Assembly: GCA_944372115.1 (NCBI GenBank)
Contig: CALVYH010000002.1
Coordinates: 168,864 to 206,237 of the forward strand
Direction: 5' to 3'
DNA: 37,374 bases
From: an uncultured Bacilli bacterium
Lineage (GTDB): Bacteria > Bacillota_I > Bacilli_A > RFN20 > CAG-826
Made by a program: the position numbers and the translations under genes. The notes beneath the pieces are model-generated. The model made no database searches. It was not told the origin of the DNA and was given only the letters and a program-made list of their open reading frames with translations. Below, in pieces: positions 1 through 7,546 of the stretch (within the stretch, counting starts at the first letter, position 1; every line of letters starts with the position of its first letter).

Positions 1-1
1 T

Positions 2-841
2 TATGAAAAAGCTGGTGTAAGATGTGCTAGATATATTGTTAGTAAGGATCTAGATGAAATTAAAGAATTTGCTCAAAAAGTTAATTATCCAATTTTTGCA
101 AAACCAAATGTTGGTGTTGGCGCACAAGGAACTAAAAAAATAGATAATGAAATAGAATTAGAAGACTTTGTTTTATCAATTCCAAAAGATTCCGAATATA
201 TTTTTGAAGAATTTGTAAACGGAGATTTGTGTTCTTTTGATGGAATTACAAACTCAAATGGTGATGTAGTTTTTGAAACTTCGCATATGTTTTATGTTAA
301 TACAGCAGATGTCGTTAATAAAAATTTAGACGATATGTATTGCTGCTTACCTCATGTACCAGAAGATTTAAAAGAAATAGGTGAAAAATGCGTTAAATCT
401 TTTGGTTTAAAAAGAAGATTCTTTCATTTTGAATTTTTTAGGCTTAAAGAAGATCACCCATATTTAGGCAAGAAAGGAACAATTGTACCTCTTGAAGCTA
501 ATTTAAGAGTTGCTGGAGGTTATACACCTGATTTAATAAACTTTGCTAATTCAATTGATGTTTATAATTTATATGCTGATATTATGGCTTATGATGAGAA
601 TAGACAAAAAATGGATTATGAAAAGTTTTATGCTGTTTCATGTTCAAGAAGATATGAATATAATTATGTTCATTCAAAGGATGAAATTTTAACTAAATAT
701 CATAATAATGTTTGTTATTTTGGGGATTTCCCAAGAGCTTTAAGAGATGATATGGGAGATAGTTTCTTCGTTGGTAAGTTTAAATCAATAGAAGAAGTAT
801 TTGAATTTGATAAATTTGTTAGAGAAAAAGTGGAGCGATAA
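2..841 (+). CDS. ATP-grasp domain protein, 5' truncated by window edge
   Basis: The reading frame is open from base 2, so the start codon lies outside the window and about 279 residues are visible. The fragment carries the ATP-grasp fold. The first part has the ATP-binding lysine region (YPIFAKPNVGVGAQGTKKI), followed by an acidic stretch with FEEFVNG. The metal-binding end of the fold is seen as EANLRVAGGYTPDLINFA, matching the E-x-N-x-R pattern of carboxylate-amine ligases related to biotin carboxylase and carbamoyl-phosphate synthase. The exact substrate cannot be read. A TTG at 227 could be mistaken for a start, but strong family similarity continues upstream of it. The stop is 1 nt before the pyrophosphatase ATG, so the two are probably co-transcribed. 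Confidence 0.8.
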   Translation, partial: YEKAGVRCARYIVSKDLDEIKEFAQKVNYPIFAKPNVGVGAQGTKKIDNEIELEDFVLSIPKDSEYIFEEFVNGDLCSFDGITNSNGDVVFETSHMFYVNTADVVNKNLDDMYCCLPHVPEDLKEIGEKCVKSFGLKRRFFHFEFFRLKEDHPYLGKKGTIVPLEANLRVAGGYTPDLINFANSIDVYNLYADIMAYDENRQKMDYEKFYAVSCSRRYEYNYVHSKDEILTKYHNNVCYFGDFPRALRDDMGDSFFVGKFKSIEEVFEFDKFVREKVER

Positions 842-842
842 T

Positions 843-1379
843 ATGAACCCTACCGATAAAAGATTTTCTAAACTTAAATTTGATGAAGAAAAATTCCCAG
901 TCTTAATTGAAATCTCTAAGGGAATGAAGAATAAATATGAAATTGATAAAAAAACTGGACTTTTAGTTTTGGATCGAATTTTATATACCTCAACTCATTA
1001 TCCTCAAAATTATGGGTATATACCTTTAACTCTTTGTGATGATGGGGATGCTTTAGATTGCTTAGTTATTTCTAGTGAGGATATCATTCCTTCATCTTTT
1101 GTTATGTGTAAAGCTATAGGAATCATTAATATGATTGATAGTGGAAAAGAAGATTATAAAATTTTAGCGGTTCCGTTAAACGATCCTTTTTATAATAAAG
1201 TTGAAGATTTAAACGATCTTCCAGAACATTTGGTTGATGAAATTAAACATTTTTTCTCTGTTTATAAATATTTAGAAAATAAAGAAACAGAGGTTAAAGA
1301 TATTGGTGATAAAAAAATGGCGAAAGAAATTATCCGCCAATCATTTATTGATTTTAAGAAAAAAGAAGGAATTATTTAA
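843..1379 (+). CDS. ppa: Inorganic pyrophosphatase, family I
   Basis: A cytosolic enzyme that hydrolyses pyrophosphate to phosphate, pulling biosynthetic reactions forward. The 178-residue product has the family I signature as DGDALDCLV (the D-x-D-x-x-D metal site) around residue 65. It also has the upstream YPQNYGYIP motif and the later KILAVPLNDP segment. The ATG at 843 is chosen because GGAG lies about 8 nt upstream inside the end of the previous gene. A TTG-initiated form from 801 would add 14 residues read inside the preceding gene and is not supported. The 3' end overlaps the convergent kinase gene by 8 nt. Confidence 0.93.
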   Translation: MNPTDKRFSKLKFDEEKFPVLIEISKGMKNKYEIDKKTGLLVLDRILYTSTHYPQNYGYIPLTLCDDGDALDCLVISSEDIIPSSFVMCKAIGIINMIDSGKEDYKILAVPLNDPFYNKVEDLNDLPEHLVDEIKHFFSVYKYLENKETEVKDIGDKKMAKEIIRQSFIDFKKKEGII

Positions 1380-2199
1380 AATTCGCTTTTATTCTTTCAA
1401 GTTTTAATTTTGCGATATCTAAAAACACTTCTTCCTTTAAGGTGAAGAAATAAGACATCGCCCAATAATAGAAGAGTAAATCTAAAAATGCGATAAATGT
1501 ATCTACTCTTTTTTTCTTTAAAGCATTGTATTTATAACCGAAATATTTTTTTAAAAAATATTCTTCTTGAGAGGCGGTCAAATTATTTTCGCTAATAAAT
1601 GAAGCTAAATCAAAAAGAGGATTATTCATTCCGCCAGTTTCCCAATCAATAATAAAAGATGTGTTAAATCTAAATAAAAGATTACCTTTTACTAAATCGT
1701 TATGACAAAAAGTCAATTTTTCTTTTGGGAAAATTTTTTGAACATTTTTAATAACGCTATCTTCATAAACATCGCTAATATAATATTTTTTATCGATGGC
1801 TTCTTTATAATTTTCTAATCTTTTAAACATTTGATAGCCATAAGGAACTTTGATATTGCTTGTGTGTAGTTTTTTTAACATTTTAGCAACAATATTCATG
1901 ACTTCTTCATTTATTTGGCTATATGTATGTGCATTATGAATATATTTTGTTATTTTAAAGCCGTTAATTTCATCCATATAAAGGAGTTTTTCGCTAATTT
2001 TTAAAGGAGCGATAACTTCATAATTATTCTTTTCGTGGGCATAATTTGTAGCTTTTTCTTTATAATTTTTTGGGACTCTTAAAACGTATGCATCGTTTAC
2101 TAAATAATTAGAATTAGAAATTCCGCCTTCTAAAAAAGAAAAACTACGAACGTCTTTTTGAGTTATTTCTTTAAATAAGTTTTTTAAATCAATTGCCAT
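1372..2199 (-). CDS. Choline/ethanolamine kinase-like aminoglycoside phosphotransferase-fold protein (LicA-like)
   Basis: The 275-residue protein belongs to the protein-kinase-like APH/choline kinase superfamily. It has an N-terminal glycine-bearing lobe (FLEGGISNSNYLV near residue 21) and the catalytic loop CHNDLVKGN near residue 165 (H-N-D and the downstream N). The metal-binding IIDWETGG follows about 20 residues later. The pattern SNSNY near the start is typical of LicA and choline kinases. The likely reaction is ATP-dependent phosphorylation of choline, ethanolamine or a similar small alcohol. No licB, licC or licD partner is nearby, so the substrate is an inference. It is transcribed divergently from trmL and converges on ppa with overlapping 3' ends. 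Confidence 0.75.
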   Translation of the reverse strand: MAIDLKNLFKEITQKDVRSFSFLEGGISNSNYLVNDAYVLRVPKNYKEKATNYAHEKNNYEVIAPLKISEKLLYMDEINGFKITKYIHNAHTYSQINEEVMNIVAKMLKKLHTSNIKVPYGYQMFKRLENYKEAIDKKYYISDVYEDSVIKNVQKIFPKEKLTFCHNDLVKGNLLFRFNTSFIIDWETGGMNNPLFDLASFISENNLTASQEEYFLKKYFGYKYNALKKKRVDTFIAFLDLLFYYWAMSYFFTLKEEVFLDIAKLKLERIKANFK

Positions 2200-2208
2200 A
2201 CAAAAAAC

Positions 2209-2214
2209 ATTATA
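2209..2214 (-). promoter_or_regulatory. -10 box of the LicA-like gene, near-leaderless
   Basis: On the minus strand a perfect TATAAT ends 9 nt before the ATG. No Shine-Dalgarno lies between, so the transcript would start about 2-3 nt before the start codon. No convincing -35 box is seen. Confidence 0.5.
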
Positions 2215-2229
2215 CTAAAAAAGAGGGTT

Positions 2230-2238
2230 TGTGATAAT
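2230..2238 (+). promoter_or_regulatory. Extended -10 box of trmL, near-leaderless
   Basis: TGTGATAAT (TGn followed by GATAAT) ends 9 nt before the trmL ATG at 2248. The expected transcription start is about 2-3 nt before the ATG, and no Shine-Dalgarno is present. It lies back to back with the promoter of the divergent kinase gene within a 48-base gap. Confidence 0.45.
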
Positions 2239-2247
2239 ATCTTAAAT

Positions 2248-2757
2248 ATGATTAAAATCGTTTTATATCAACCAGAGAAACCAGGAAATATTGGAAATAT
2301 TTTAAGAACTGCAAATGCAACCGAAATAAAAGTTATCATTATTGGGCCTTTAAGTTTTACCTTAGATGATAAAGCTTTAAAAAGGGCTGGAATGGATTAT
2401 ATTCAATTATCAAGTTTTGAAATTTACGATAACTATGAGGAGTTTTTAAAAGATTATAAAGATAAAGAAATTTTTTATGTCACTAGATATTCTTCTAAAC
2501 CATATTCTGCATTCAATTTTAGTGATGTAACTAAAGAATATATTTTTATGTTTGGAAGAGAATCAAGCGGTATACCATATGAAATTTTAAAAAACAATTT
2601 ATCACATTGCATGAGAATTCCAATGGCTCCTCAAGCAAGAAGTTTAAATTTATCTAATTCAGTTGCAATTATTATTTATGAAGCTTTAAGACAAGTAAAT
2701 TTTTATAATTTGTCGACAAAAGAAGTAATTAAAGGTGAAGATTTTTTAACTAAATAA
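2248..2757 (+). CDS. trmL: tRNA (cytidine/uridine(34)-2'-O)-methyltransferase
   Basis: A SPOUT-fold enzyme that 2'-O-methylates the wobble nucleotide of certain leucine tRNAs using S-adenosylmethionine. At 169 residues it is the minimal length of the TrmL/YibK family. It shows the N-terminal motif PEKPGNIGNILRTANA (residues 9-24), the middle FMFGRESSGIP near residue 101, and the C-terminal RIPMAPQARSLNLSNSVAI knot segment. These are the three SpoU signature motifs. It has its own promoter with no Shine-Dalgarno, and its end overlaps the convergent NFACT gene by 8 nt. Confidence 0.93.
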   Translation: MIKIVLYQPEKPGNIGNILRTANATEIKVIIIGPLSFTLDDKALKRAGMDYIQLSSFEIYDNYEEFLKDYKDKEIFYVTRYSSKPYSAFNFSDVTKEYIFMFGRESSGIPYEILKNNLSHCMRIPMAPQARSLNLSNSVAIIIYEALRQVNFYNLSTKEVIKGEDFLTK

Positions 2758-4138
2758 ATCTTTTTGCATTTTTAATTTCTTCACTTAAATCTTTATCTTT
2801 CTTAAAGAAATAAGTTTCGTATTTTAAAAGATTAGCCTCCCCTTGATAGGAGCCTTTTTTTACATCTTTAATATTTGCTAAATAAATTGTAGCATCTTCC
2901 TTTTTAGTTAAATTTAATAATAAATTCATTGCCTCTTTTAAAATATCATCACTCAACAATTTATTATTTAAAAATATAACAATGTGAGGGCTATGTTCAT
3001 TGGCTAAATGAAGATAATAATCATTCTTTTTAGCAAGTTTAAAAGTCAGCTCATTATTTTGTGTGTTGTTTTTACCAAAACCAATTTTAACGCCATTATA
3101 TTCAATAAAATATGGAGAAATAGCTTTTATTTTAACTTCTTTAATATTTTTATTTTTAATTTTAATAATATTTTTCTTTTTGAGTTCGTCGATTAATTCA
3201 AAATAATCGTTTTCATTATAAATATCTTTTAAAGCTAAAATATTATCAATATATTGAATTTCATCATCCGTTTCATCCAAAAATTTTTTTGTTAAAGCAA
3301 TTGTTTGTTTTGCCTTTTTATAGATTTTATATAAATAATTTAAATTACCTGTTGTATTATATTCTGCTTTTAATGGAATATTTTTATTTTCATAAGTAAA
3401 AGATGAAGCGCCTTTAGGTATTTCATTCATAATTGTTAAAAAGTAATCGGCATAGTCTTTATATGCTAAATTTTTGTTTGCTTTAGAAATGTCACTTTCT
3501 AAATCTTCTTTTTTTGAAAATAAACTTTTTCTTTTCCTTTTTAATTGAGAAATTAACGAATTATATTTCTCTTTTAAATATTTATTTTCTAGATTTTTAA
3601 TATATTCATCTTCTTTTTGTATTTCATTATCTACATTAAATTCTTTAATTAATTCAATCTTTTTTGGTGGAATATAAGTTGTTCTTATAATTAAAGGGTG
3701 AGAAGTTTCTAAACTATGGTATCTAAAAGCTAGTTCAATTTCGCTTTTATTTAATAAAATCAAGTTTGTATTTCCTTTAAATAATTCAAATAAAAGATGA
3801 TATTCGATTTTATCGTATGTATCGGTTGTTTTTATAAATTTTAAATTGATAATTGAATCTTCATTATAAACTGATGCCTCAATAAAGCATGAATTCAATA
3901 ATTTTGTTTTTAAAATTTGAAGAAAAAGTGAAGACAAACTTTCTTTATATTTTTTATCAACTAACTTAATAAATGGTAAGGGAGAGGATAACGAAATAAA
4001 TAAATTTTTGGCGCTTGATCTAGAAAAAGAAAATAAATAATCAAGCGAAGAAATTTCGTTGATTTTATTTAAATAAGCTCCTCTTAAATTTTCGTTAATT
4101 TCGTTAACTCTATCTTTTAAAAATTCGATTTTATTCAT
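2750..4138 (-). CDS. rqcH: NFACT family protein, RqcH-like (Rqc2 homologue)
   Basis: RqcH binds peptidyl-tRNA on stalled 50S subunits and recruits tRNA-Ala to add C-terminal alanine tails. This homologue is 462 residues against about 570 in Bacillus. The order is an N-terminal NFACT-N region, a central coiled-coil-like stretch (about 190-310), and a C-terminal NFACT-R domain seen in DYYLHLANEHSPHIVIFLN and later VKKGSYQGEANLLKYE. The two conserved sites linked to tailing, an Asp near the N-terminus and a D-R pair near residue 97, appear altered here (IEASVYNEDSIINLKF in the latter region). Family assignment is good, but tailing activity is doubtful. It is divergent from gmk. Confidence 0.82.
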   Translation of the reverse strand: MNKIEFLKDRVNEINENLRGAYLNKINEISSLDYLFSFSRSSAKNLFISLSSPLPFIKLVDKKYKESLSSLFLQILKTKLLNSCFIEASVYNEDSIINLKFIKTTDTYDKIEYHLLFELFKGNTNLILLNKSEIELAFRYHSLETSHPLIIRTTYIPPKKIELIKEFNVDNEIQKEDEYIKNLENKYLKEKYNSLISQLKRKRKSLFSKKEDLESDISKANKNLAYKDYADYFLTIMNEIPKGASSFTYENKNIPLKAEYNTTGNLNYLYKIYKKAKQTIALTKKFLDETDDEIQYIDNILALKDIYNENDYFELIDELKKKNIIKIKNKNIKEVKIKAISPYFIEYNGVKIGFGKNNTQNNELTFKLAKKNDYYLHLANEHSPHIVIFLNNKLLSDDILKEAMNLLLNLTKKEDATIYLANIKDVKKGSYQGEANLLKYETYFFKKDKDLSEEIKNAKRFI

Positions 4139-4148
4139 ATATTCATCT

Positions 4149-4154
4149 ATTATA
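4149..4154 (-). promoter_or_regulatory. -10 box of the rqcH-like gene, near-leaderless
   Basis: On the minus strand TATAAT ends 10 nt before the ATG, and the intervening bases (agatgaatat) hold no Shine-Dalgarno. The implied 5' leader is only about 3-4 nt. Confidence 0.45.
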
Positions 4155-4166
4155 CAACGTTTCTTA

Positions 4167-4196
4167 TTGATATTCTTTTTTTAATTGTAGTAATAT
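4167..4196 (+). promoter_or_regulatory. Promoter of gmk
   Basis: TTGATA at 4167-4172, an 18-base spacer and TAATAT at 4191-4196. A normal Shine-Dalgarno (AAGAGG) follows before the gmk ATG at 4216. It lies just upstream of the divergent rqcH-like promoter. Confidence 0.5.
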
Positions 4197-4215
4197 TTTA
4201 GAAATTAAGAGGCGT

Positions 4216-4785
4216 ATGAAAAAAGGTTTATTGATTATTATAAGTGGCCCAAGCGGTGTTGGAAAAGGAACGGTCCGTCAATTTATCATGAATGACCCAT
4301 CTTTAAATCTAGCTTTTAGTGTATCATGCACAACTAGAGCTCCACGTGCTGGGGAAGTTAATGGAAGAGAATATTTTTTTATTAGTAAAGAAGAATTTGA
4401 AAAATATATAAAAGAAGAAAGATTTTTAGAACATGCTTATTTTTGTGGAAACTATTATGGAACATTGATAGATTTCGTTGATAAATTAAGAAACGAAGGC
4501 AAAAATGTTATAGTTGAAATTGAAACAAATGGCGCAAAACAAATTATTTCCAAATTAAATGGTAGTGATGAATTATCTATTTTTATTGTGCCTCCATCTT
4601 TAGAAGAACTTGAAAAAAGAATTCGTGGTAGGAAAACTGAAACTGAAGATGTTATTAAACAAAGAATGGATAAGGCAAAAGAAGAGTTAAAACTTCAATC
4701 CTTATACGATTTTGTTATTCAAAATATTACTCCTGAACAATGTGGAAAAGAAATTAAACAAATTATTAAAAATAAATTAAAATAA
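4216..4785 (+). CDS. gmk: Guanylate kinase
   Basis: Phosphorylates GMP to GDP with ATP in the cytosol. The 189-residue product has the P-loop SGPSGVGKGT near residue 10. The GMP-binding segment is seen as SCTTRAPRAGEVNGREYFF (residues about 37-56), and the lid-type region IRGRKTETEDVIKQRM follows. The start is supported by AAGAGG 5 nt upstream. Only 5 nt separate it from priA. In Bacillus rpoZ and coaBC lie between these two genes, so both have been lost from or moved out of this position. Confidence 0.97.
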   Translation: MKKGLLIIISGPSGVGKGTVRQFIMNDPSLNLAFSVSCTTRAPRAGEVNGREYFFISKEEFEKYIKEERFLEHAYFCGNYYGTLIDFVDKLRNEGKNVIVEIETNGAKQIISKLNGSDELSIFIVPPSLEELEKRIRGRKTETEDVIKQRMDKAKEELKLQSLYDFVIQNITPEQCGKEIKQIIKNKLK

Positions 4786-4790
4786 AACAA

Positions 4791-6971
4791 ATGAAATATT
4801 TGTTATTCATCGTCACTCAACATAAAGTTTTAAAATTAGACAGAAATTTTGTCTATTTTTCATCAACTAAAGTTAATAAAGGGTCTCGTGTAAATATTAA
4901 TTTTAATGGGCAAAATATTGTCGGTTTTATTTTAAAGGTTGAAGAGGTTGAATCAATCGAAGAAAAAGAAAAGGAATTAGGCTTTAAAATTAAAGAAATA
5001 AGTTCAATTATTGATGATGAACCAATAATTAACGAAAATTTATTAAAATTAGCTTTTCTTTTAAAAGATCGCTATGTTTATCCTCTTATTGGAGTATTAA
5101 ATACAATGCTTCCACCATCTTTAAAAAGTACTTCGAATTATCTTTCAAAACCAAAAATTTCTTATATAATTTATTATGAACTTTTAGATGATACATACGT
5201 TCCAAAAAATAAATTTGAAGAAAATATTTTAAAGCGTTTTAAAAATAGCGGGCTAGTTTTAAAATCAGAAATAAATGACTCAAAAACTTTAAATAATTTG
5301 CTTTCTTTAAATATAATTCATGAAAAAATAGAAGAAAAATATCGTTTTAATGCTAAACAGATTTTTAAATATGAAAATAACTTTACTTTAAACGAAGAGC
5401 AAAATGACATTTTTATAAAAATAGCTTATTCGCTCGACAAAGTTTATTTATTAAAAGGTGTTACGGGAAGTGGGAAAACTCTAATTTATATTAAATTAAT
5501 TGAAGATGCATTAAAAAAAGACGGCTCTGCATTAATTCTTGTTCCTGAAGTTGGATTAACTCCGTTGATGATTTCTCATATATTATCTTATTTTAATGAA
5601 CCGATTGCTGTTTTGCATTCATCTTTAACAGCTGGTGAAAGATACGATGAATATCGTAAAATTGTTACGAATAAAGTAAGAATTGTTGTTGGAACTAGAA
5701 GCGCCATTTTTGCTCCTTTAAAAAATTTAAAATATATTATTATCGATGAAGAACACGATGAAAGTTATAAACAAGAAAACGACTTAACTTACAACGCTAA
5801 AGATGTTGCTATTTTAAGAAGCAATATTGAAAATTCTAAAGTAATTTTTGGGAGTGCAACACCTTCTATCGACACAATGGCTAAAGCAAAAAGTGGAAGA
5901 TTTAAACTCTTAGAACTTAATCATATGTATAACGAAGTTGAACCTTTAGAAATTAGTTTAGTAGATTTTAAAAATAGATTAGTTTTTAAAAAAGGATCAC
6001 CTATTTTTTCGGATGTTTTAATAGAAAAAATAAAAAAACGCATCGAAAATAATGAACAAGTTATATTAATGATAAATAAAAGAGGATTTTCATCTTCATT
6101 GATTTGCGACAATTGTGGATATGTTTATAAATGTCTTAATTGTAATTTGCCTTTAATTTATCATAAAGAAAATGGTTATTTGATGTGTCATCATTGTGAA
6201 TATAAAATAAAATTCACTCATAAATGTCCTATTTGCGGTTCTATTAATATTCGCTTTAATGGATTTGGCATAGAAAGAGTAAAAGAAGAATTTGAAAAAA
6301 TTTTCCCTTTAACTCCATATTTGACACTAGATTCTGATACATCTCCAACTTTAAATCAAATCGAAGATGTTCTTAATCAATTCAACTTAAAAAAAGCAAA
6401 TGTTTTAATCGGAACTCAAATTGTTGCGAAAGGACACGATTTTAAAGATGTTTCTTTGGTCGGTATTTTAAATGCTGATTCATTATTAAATATTCAATCT
6501 TATAAGGCTAATGAATACACTTATTCATTAATTGTTCAAACAATTGGAAGAAGTGGTCGTTTTAAAAAAGGTGAAGCGGTTATTCAAACATTTAAAAAAG
6601 ACAATAAGGTTATAAATTTTGCTCTTAGAAATGATTATAATTCCTTTTATAATTATGAAATTAAAAATAGAAAACAATATAATTATCCGCCTTTTTCAAA
6701 TATTATTTCTTTAAAAGTTGCTGGTCCTATTCCTTACGATACAAAACTTAAAGCTATGCAAATAAAAAAGGAATTAGAGAAAAAATTACCGGATGATGTT
6801 ATATTGATTTCAAATGCTTTAGAAAGATATAAATCAAACTATTGTGTGCCTATTTTTATTAAAACTAAAAATTTCGCTTTTACGAGAAAATTTTTATCCG
6901 CGTTATTATTTAAATATCAAACAATTAAAAATTTACACTTATATTTAAATATTTCGCCATATGATTTATAA
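4791..6971 (+). CDS. priA: Primosomal protein N' (replication restart helicase)
   Basis: PriA is a 3'-5' DNA helicase that recognises stalled forks and reloads the replicative helicase. The 726-residue protein has an N-terminal DNA-binding domain (KGSRVNINFNGQNIVGFIL near residue 30). Walker A is GVTGSGKT near residue 223, and the DEAH-type box is IIDEEHDESYKQ. The zinc-binding cysteine array (CDNCGYVYKCLNC, CHHCEYK, CPICGS) interrupts the C-terminal helicase half, followed by IGTQIVAKGHDF and QTIGRSGR. All catalytic motifs look intact. No clear Shine-Dalgarno precedes the ATG, so translation probably depends on coupling to gmk 5 nt upstream. Confidence 0.97.
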   Translation: MKYLLFIVTQHKVLKLDRNFVYFSSTKVNKGSRVNINFNGQNIVGFILKVEEVESIEEKEKELGFKIKEISSIIDDEPIINENLLKLAFLLKDRYVYPLIGVLNTMLPPSLKSTSNYLSKPKISYIIYYELLDDTYVPKNKFEENILKRFKNSGLVLKSEINDSKTLNNLLSLNIIHEKIEEKYRFNAKQIFKYENNFTLNEEQNDIFIKIAYSLDKVYLLKGVTGSGKTLIYIKLIEDALKKDGSALILVPEVGLTPLMISHILSYFNEPIAVLHSSLTAGERYDEYRKIVTNKVRIVVGTRSAIFAPLKNLKYIIIDEEHDESYKQENDLTYNAKDVAILRSNIENSKVIFGSATPSIDTMAKAKSGRFKLLELNHMYNEVEPLEISLVDFKNRLVFKKGSPIFSDVLIEKIKKRIENNEQVILMINKRGFSSSLICDNCGYVYKCLNCNLPLIYHKENGYLMCHHCEYKIKFTHKCPICGSINIRFNGFGIERVKEEFEKIFPLTPYLTLDSDTSPTLNQIEDVLNQFNLKKANVLIGTQIVAKGHDFKDVSLVGILNADSLLNIQSYKANEYTYSLIVQTIGRSGRFKKGEAVIQTFKKDNKVINFALRNDYNSFYNYEIKNRKQYNYPPFSNIISLKVAGPIPYDTKLKAMQIKKELEKKLPDDVILISNALERYKSNYCVPIFIKTKNFAFTRKFLSALLFKYQTIKNLHLYLNISPYDL

Positions 6972-6975
6972 TTTT

Positions 6976-7004
6976 TTGATTTTAGATTTATTATCATATA
7001 TGAT
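6976..7004 (+). promoter_or_regulatory. Promoter upstream of the DUF1904-like gene
   Basis: TTGATT at 6976-6981, a 17-base spacer and TATGAT at 6999-7004. The -10 box lies inside a perfect 22-base palindrome (6988-7009). It may drive the whole downstream run of genes to rpe. Confidence 0.5.
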
Positions 7005-7009
7005 AATAA
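6988..7009 (+). repeat. Perfect 22-base palindrome over a -10 box
   Basis: The two 11-base arms TTATTATCATA and TATGATAATAA are exact inverted complements with no spacer. The palindrome spans the -10 hexamer of the putative promoter, a typical position for a repressor site. It could equally be an AT-rich cruciform or chance. No poly-T tract follows, so it is not an obvious terminator. Confidence 0.5.
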
Positions 7010-7034
7010 AGTCAGTTATTAAGAGGTAGATGAA

Positions 7035-7532
7035 ATGATTACAATAAAAATTTATGGAATTGACCCATATTTATTAAGAAATATTTCCAAAGATGCAACA
7101 AAAAAGATAGCTGATCTTTATGAAACAAGCGTTGACAATATTAATTTTTTAGCTCCTGAATGTTTATATGTTCATAATGGAGTTGAACAAAATACATGGA
7201 ATGTTTTAATTGAAGTTCATGCTCCTAAAAAAGTAGAAGTTTTAGAAAATGATGCCTTTAAAATTATTGTTCAATATGTAAAAGATGTTGCAATAAATAT
7301 TGAATGCGTTTTCTATTATTTTTCTAGCGATAATTATCACGAATTATTAAATAGTGATTATCCTCGCTTTATGAGTGAAGAAAATACTGTTAATGTCGAT
7401 ACTTCTTATGAAGAATATGATGAGAAAGTTGAAGAAGAAGATGAACACCATCATCACGAAATAAGTGAAGATGATTTATATTTAGGAAACGCTTTTGAAG
7501 GTTTTGAAGAAAAAATCAAAAAAATGAAATAA
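7035..7532 (+). CDS. DUF1904-like protein with acidic, histidine-rich C-terminal tail
   Basis: The 165-residue protein has an N-terminal part (about 1-110) resembling the small DUF1904 family, which has a tautomerase-like fold: ITIKIYGIDPYLLRNISKDA, a central region ending VLIEVHAP, then CVFYYFSSDNYHELLNS. No enzymatic role is established for the family. The remaining 50 residues are an unusual acidic tail with four consecutive histidines (DEHHHHE near residue 138), possibly a metal-binding or disordered segment. AAGAGG 8 nt upstream supports the start. It sits between priA and the rsmB-like gene, where Bacillus has def and fmt. It is not homologous to either. Confidence 0.6.
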   Translation: MITIKIYGIDPYLLRNISKDATKKIADLYETSVDNINFLAPECLYVHNGVEQNTWNVLIEVHAPKKVEVLENDAFKIIVQYVKDVAINIECVFYYFSSDNYHELLNSDYPRFMSEENTVNVDTSYEEYDEKVEEEDEHHHHEISEDDLYLGNAFEGFEEKIKKMK

Positions 7533-7546
7533 AATTATATATATTT

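Noticed and set aside
227..841. TTG at 227 as the start of the ATP-grasp gene
   Set aside because: The frame and clear ATP-grasp motifs continue upstream to base 2, so the gene is cut by the window edge.
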